64,000 nucleotides of DNA from Rhizobacter sp. SG703 (lineage in GTDB: Bacteria; Pseudomonadota; Gammaproteobacteria; Burkholderiales; Burkholderiaceae_C), in assembly GCF_012275445.1 (NCBI RefSeq), contig NZ_JAAZQK010000003.1:186001-250000 (forward strand). The letters are read 5' to 3'. The notes beneath the pieces are model-generated. The model searched no databases, was not told the origin of the DNA, and was given only the letters and a program-made list of their open reading frames with translations. A program made the position numbers and the translations under genes. Numbering within the stretch: position 1 is the stretch's first letter; every line of letters starts with the position of its first letter. Positions 63,979-64,000 of the stretch are shown here, piece after piece.

Positions 63979-64000
63979 ATGGGAACCAACGACACCAGCC
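63979..64000 (+). CDS. Start of a further gene, cut by window edge
   Basis: ATG at 63979 encodes MGTNDTS before the window ends. AGGGAA occurs 8-9 bases upstream. It lies 45 bp after the TolC-type gene and may be an operon partner, perhaps another type I substrate or an accessory protein. Too little sequence to identify. Confidence 0.4.

Overview
The window is gene-dense, high-GC DNA (by eye roughly two thirds G+C or more) with almost no long intergenic gaps. Gene content (glnS, an MsbA-type lipid A flippase, tolB-pal-cpoB, a purD-hemF-nadD-rsfS-rlmH-maf-rng chain, LytT-type regulators, many short lipoproteins) and dispersed intergenic repeats point to a betaproteobacterium of order Burkholderiales, probably the Rubrivivax / Leptothrix / Piscinibacter neighbourhood. 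The placement is inferred from content, not from a database search. No phage, insertion sequence, plasmid or CRISPR signature was seen. No stretch over 300 bases lacks a gene or structured feature.

Layout. 1-4.4 kb: a sensor kinase cut by the window edge, a type IV pilin-like protein, a winged-helix regulator with a degenerate receiver, and an SCO copper chaperone paired with a YHYH-domain lipoprotein. 4.5-17.2 kb: small conserved proteins, a DUF3016 protein, an M48 lipoprotein protease, glnS, a Tyr/Pro-rich exported protein behind a perfect 22-bp palindrome, a translationally coupled membrane protein-LytS-LytR operon, an M14 peptidase-like lipoprotein and a HerA-like ATPase. 17.3-24.2 kb: a co-directional housekeeping chain from yebC to rng. 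24.2-33.7 kb: a surface-glycan locus with a methyltransferase, a WbsX-like protein, six glycosyltransferase-type genes and msbA in four transcription units. 33.7-37.3 kb: tolB-pal-cpoB-tcdA without tolQRA. 37.4-37.7 kb: two tRNA-Lys genes and a terminator. 38-44.7 kb: a class II UvrA-like ATPase, a carboxypeptidase-like protein, small membrane and lipoproteins, and a strongly structured intergenic region that may be a small RNA. 44.8-47.6 kb: acnA.

47.8-64 kb is the most unusual part: a type I secretion island. A SPINDLY-type (GT41) glycosyltransferase is followed by an ABC exporter and adaptor on the + strand. These meet, tail to tail, a second adaptor, a second ABC exporter and a 1,804-residue RTX protein on the - strand. 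A TolC-family gene is divergent from the RTX gene. The two arms are separated only by a 176-bp imperfect palindrome. The RTX protein is built from three copies of a three-module unit plus two further modules, with about 1.34-kb higher-order periodicity. Together these genes encode all parts of one or two type I export machines, a candidate substrate and a candidate protein glycosyltransferase.
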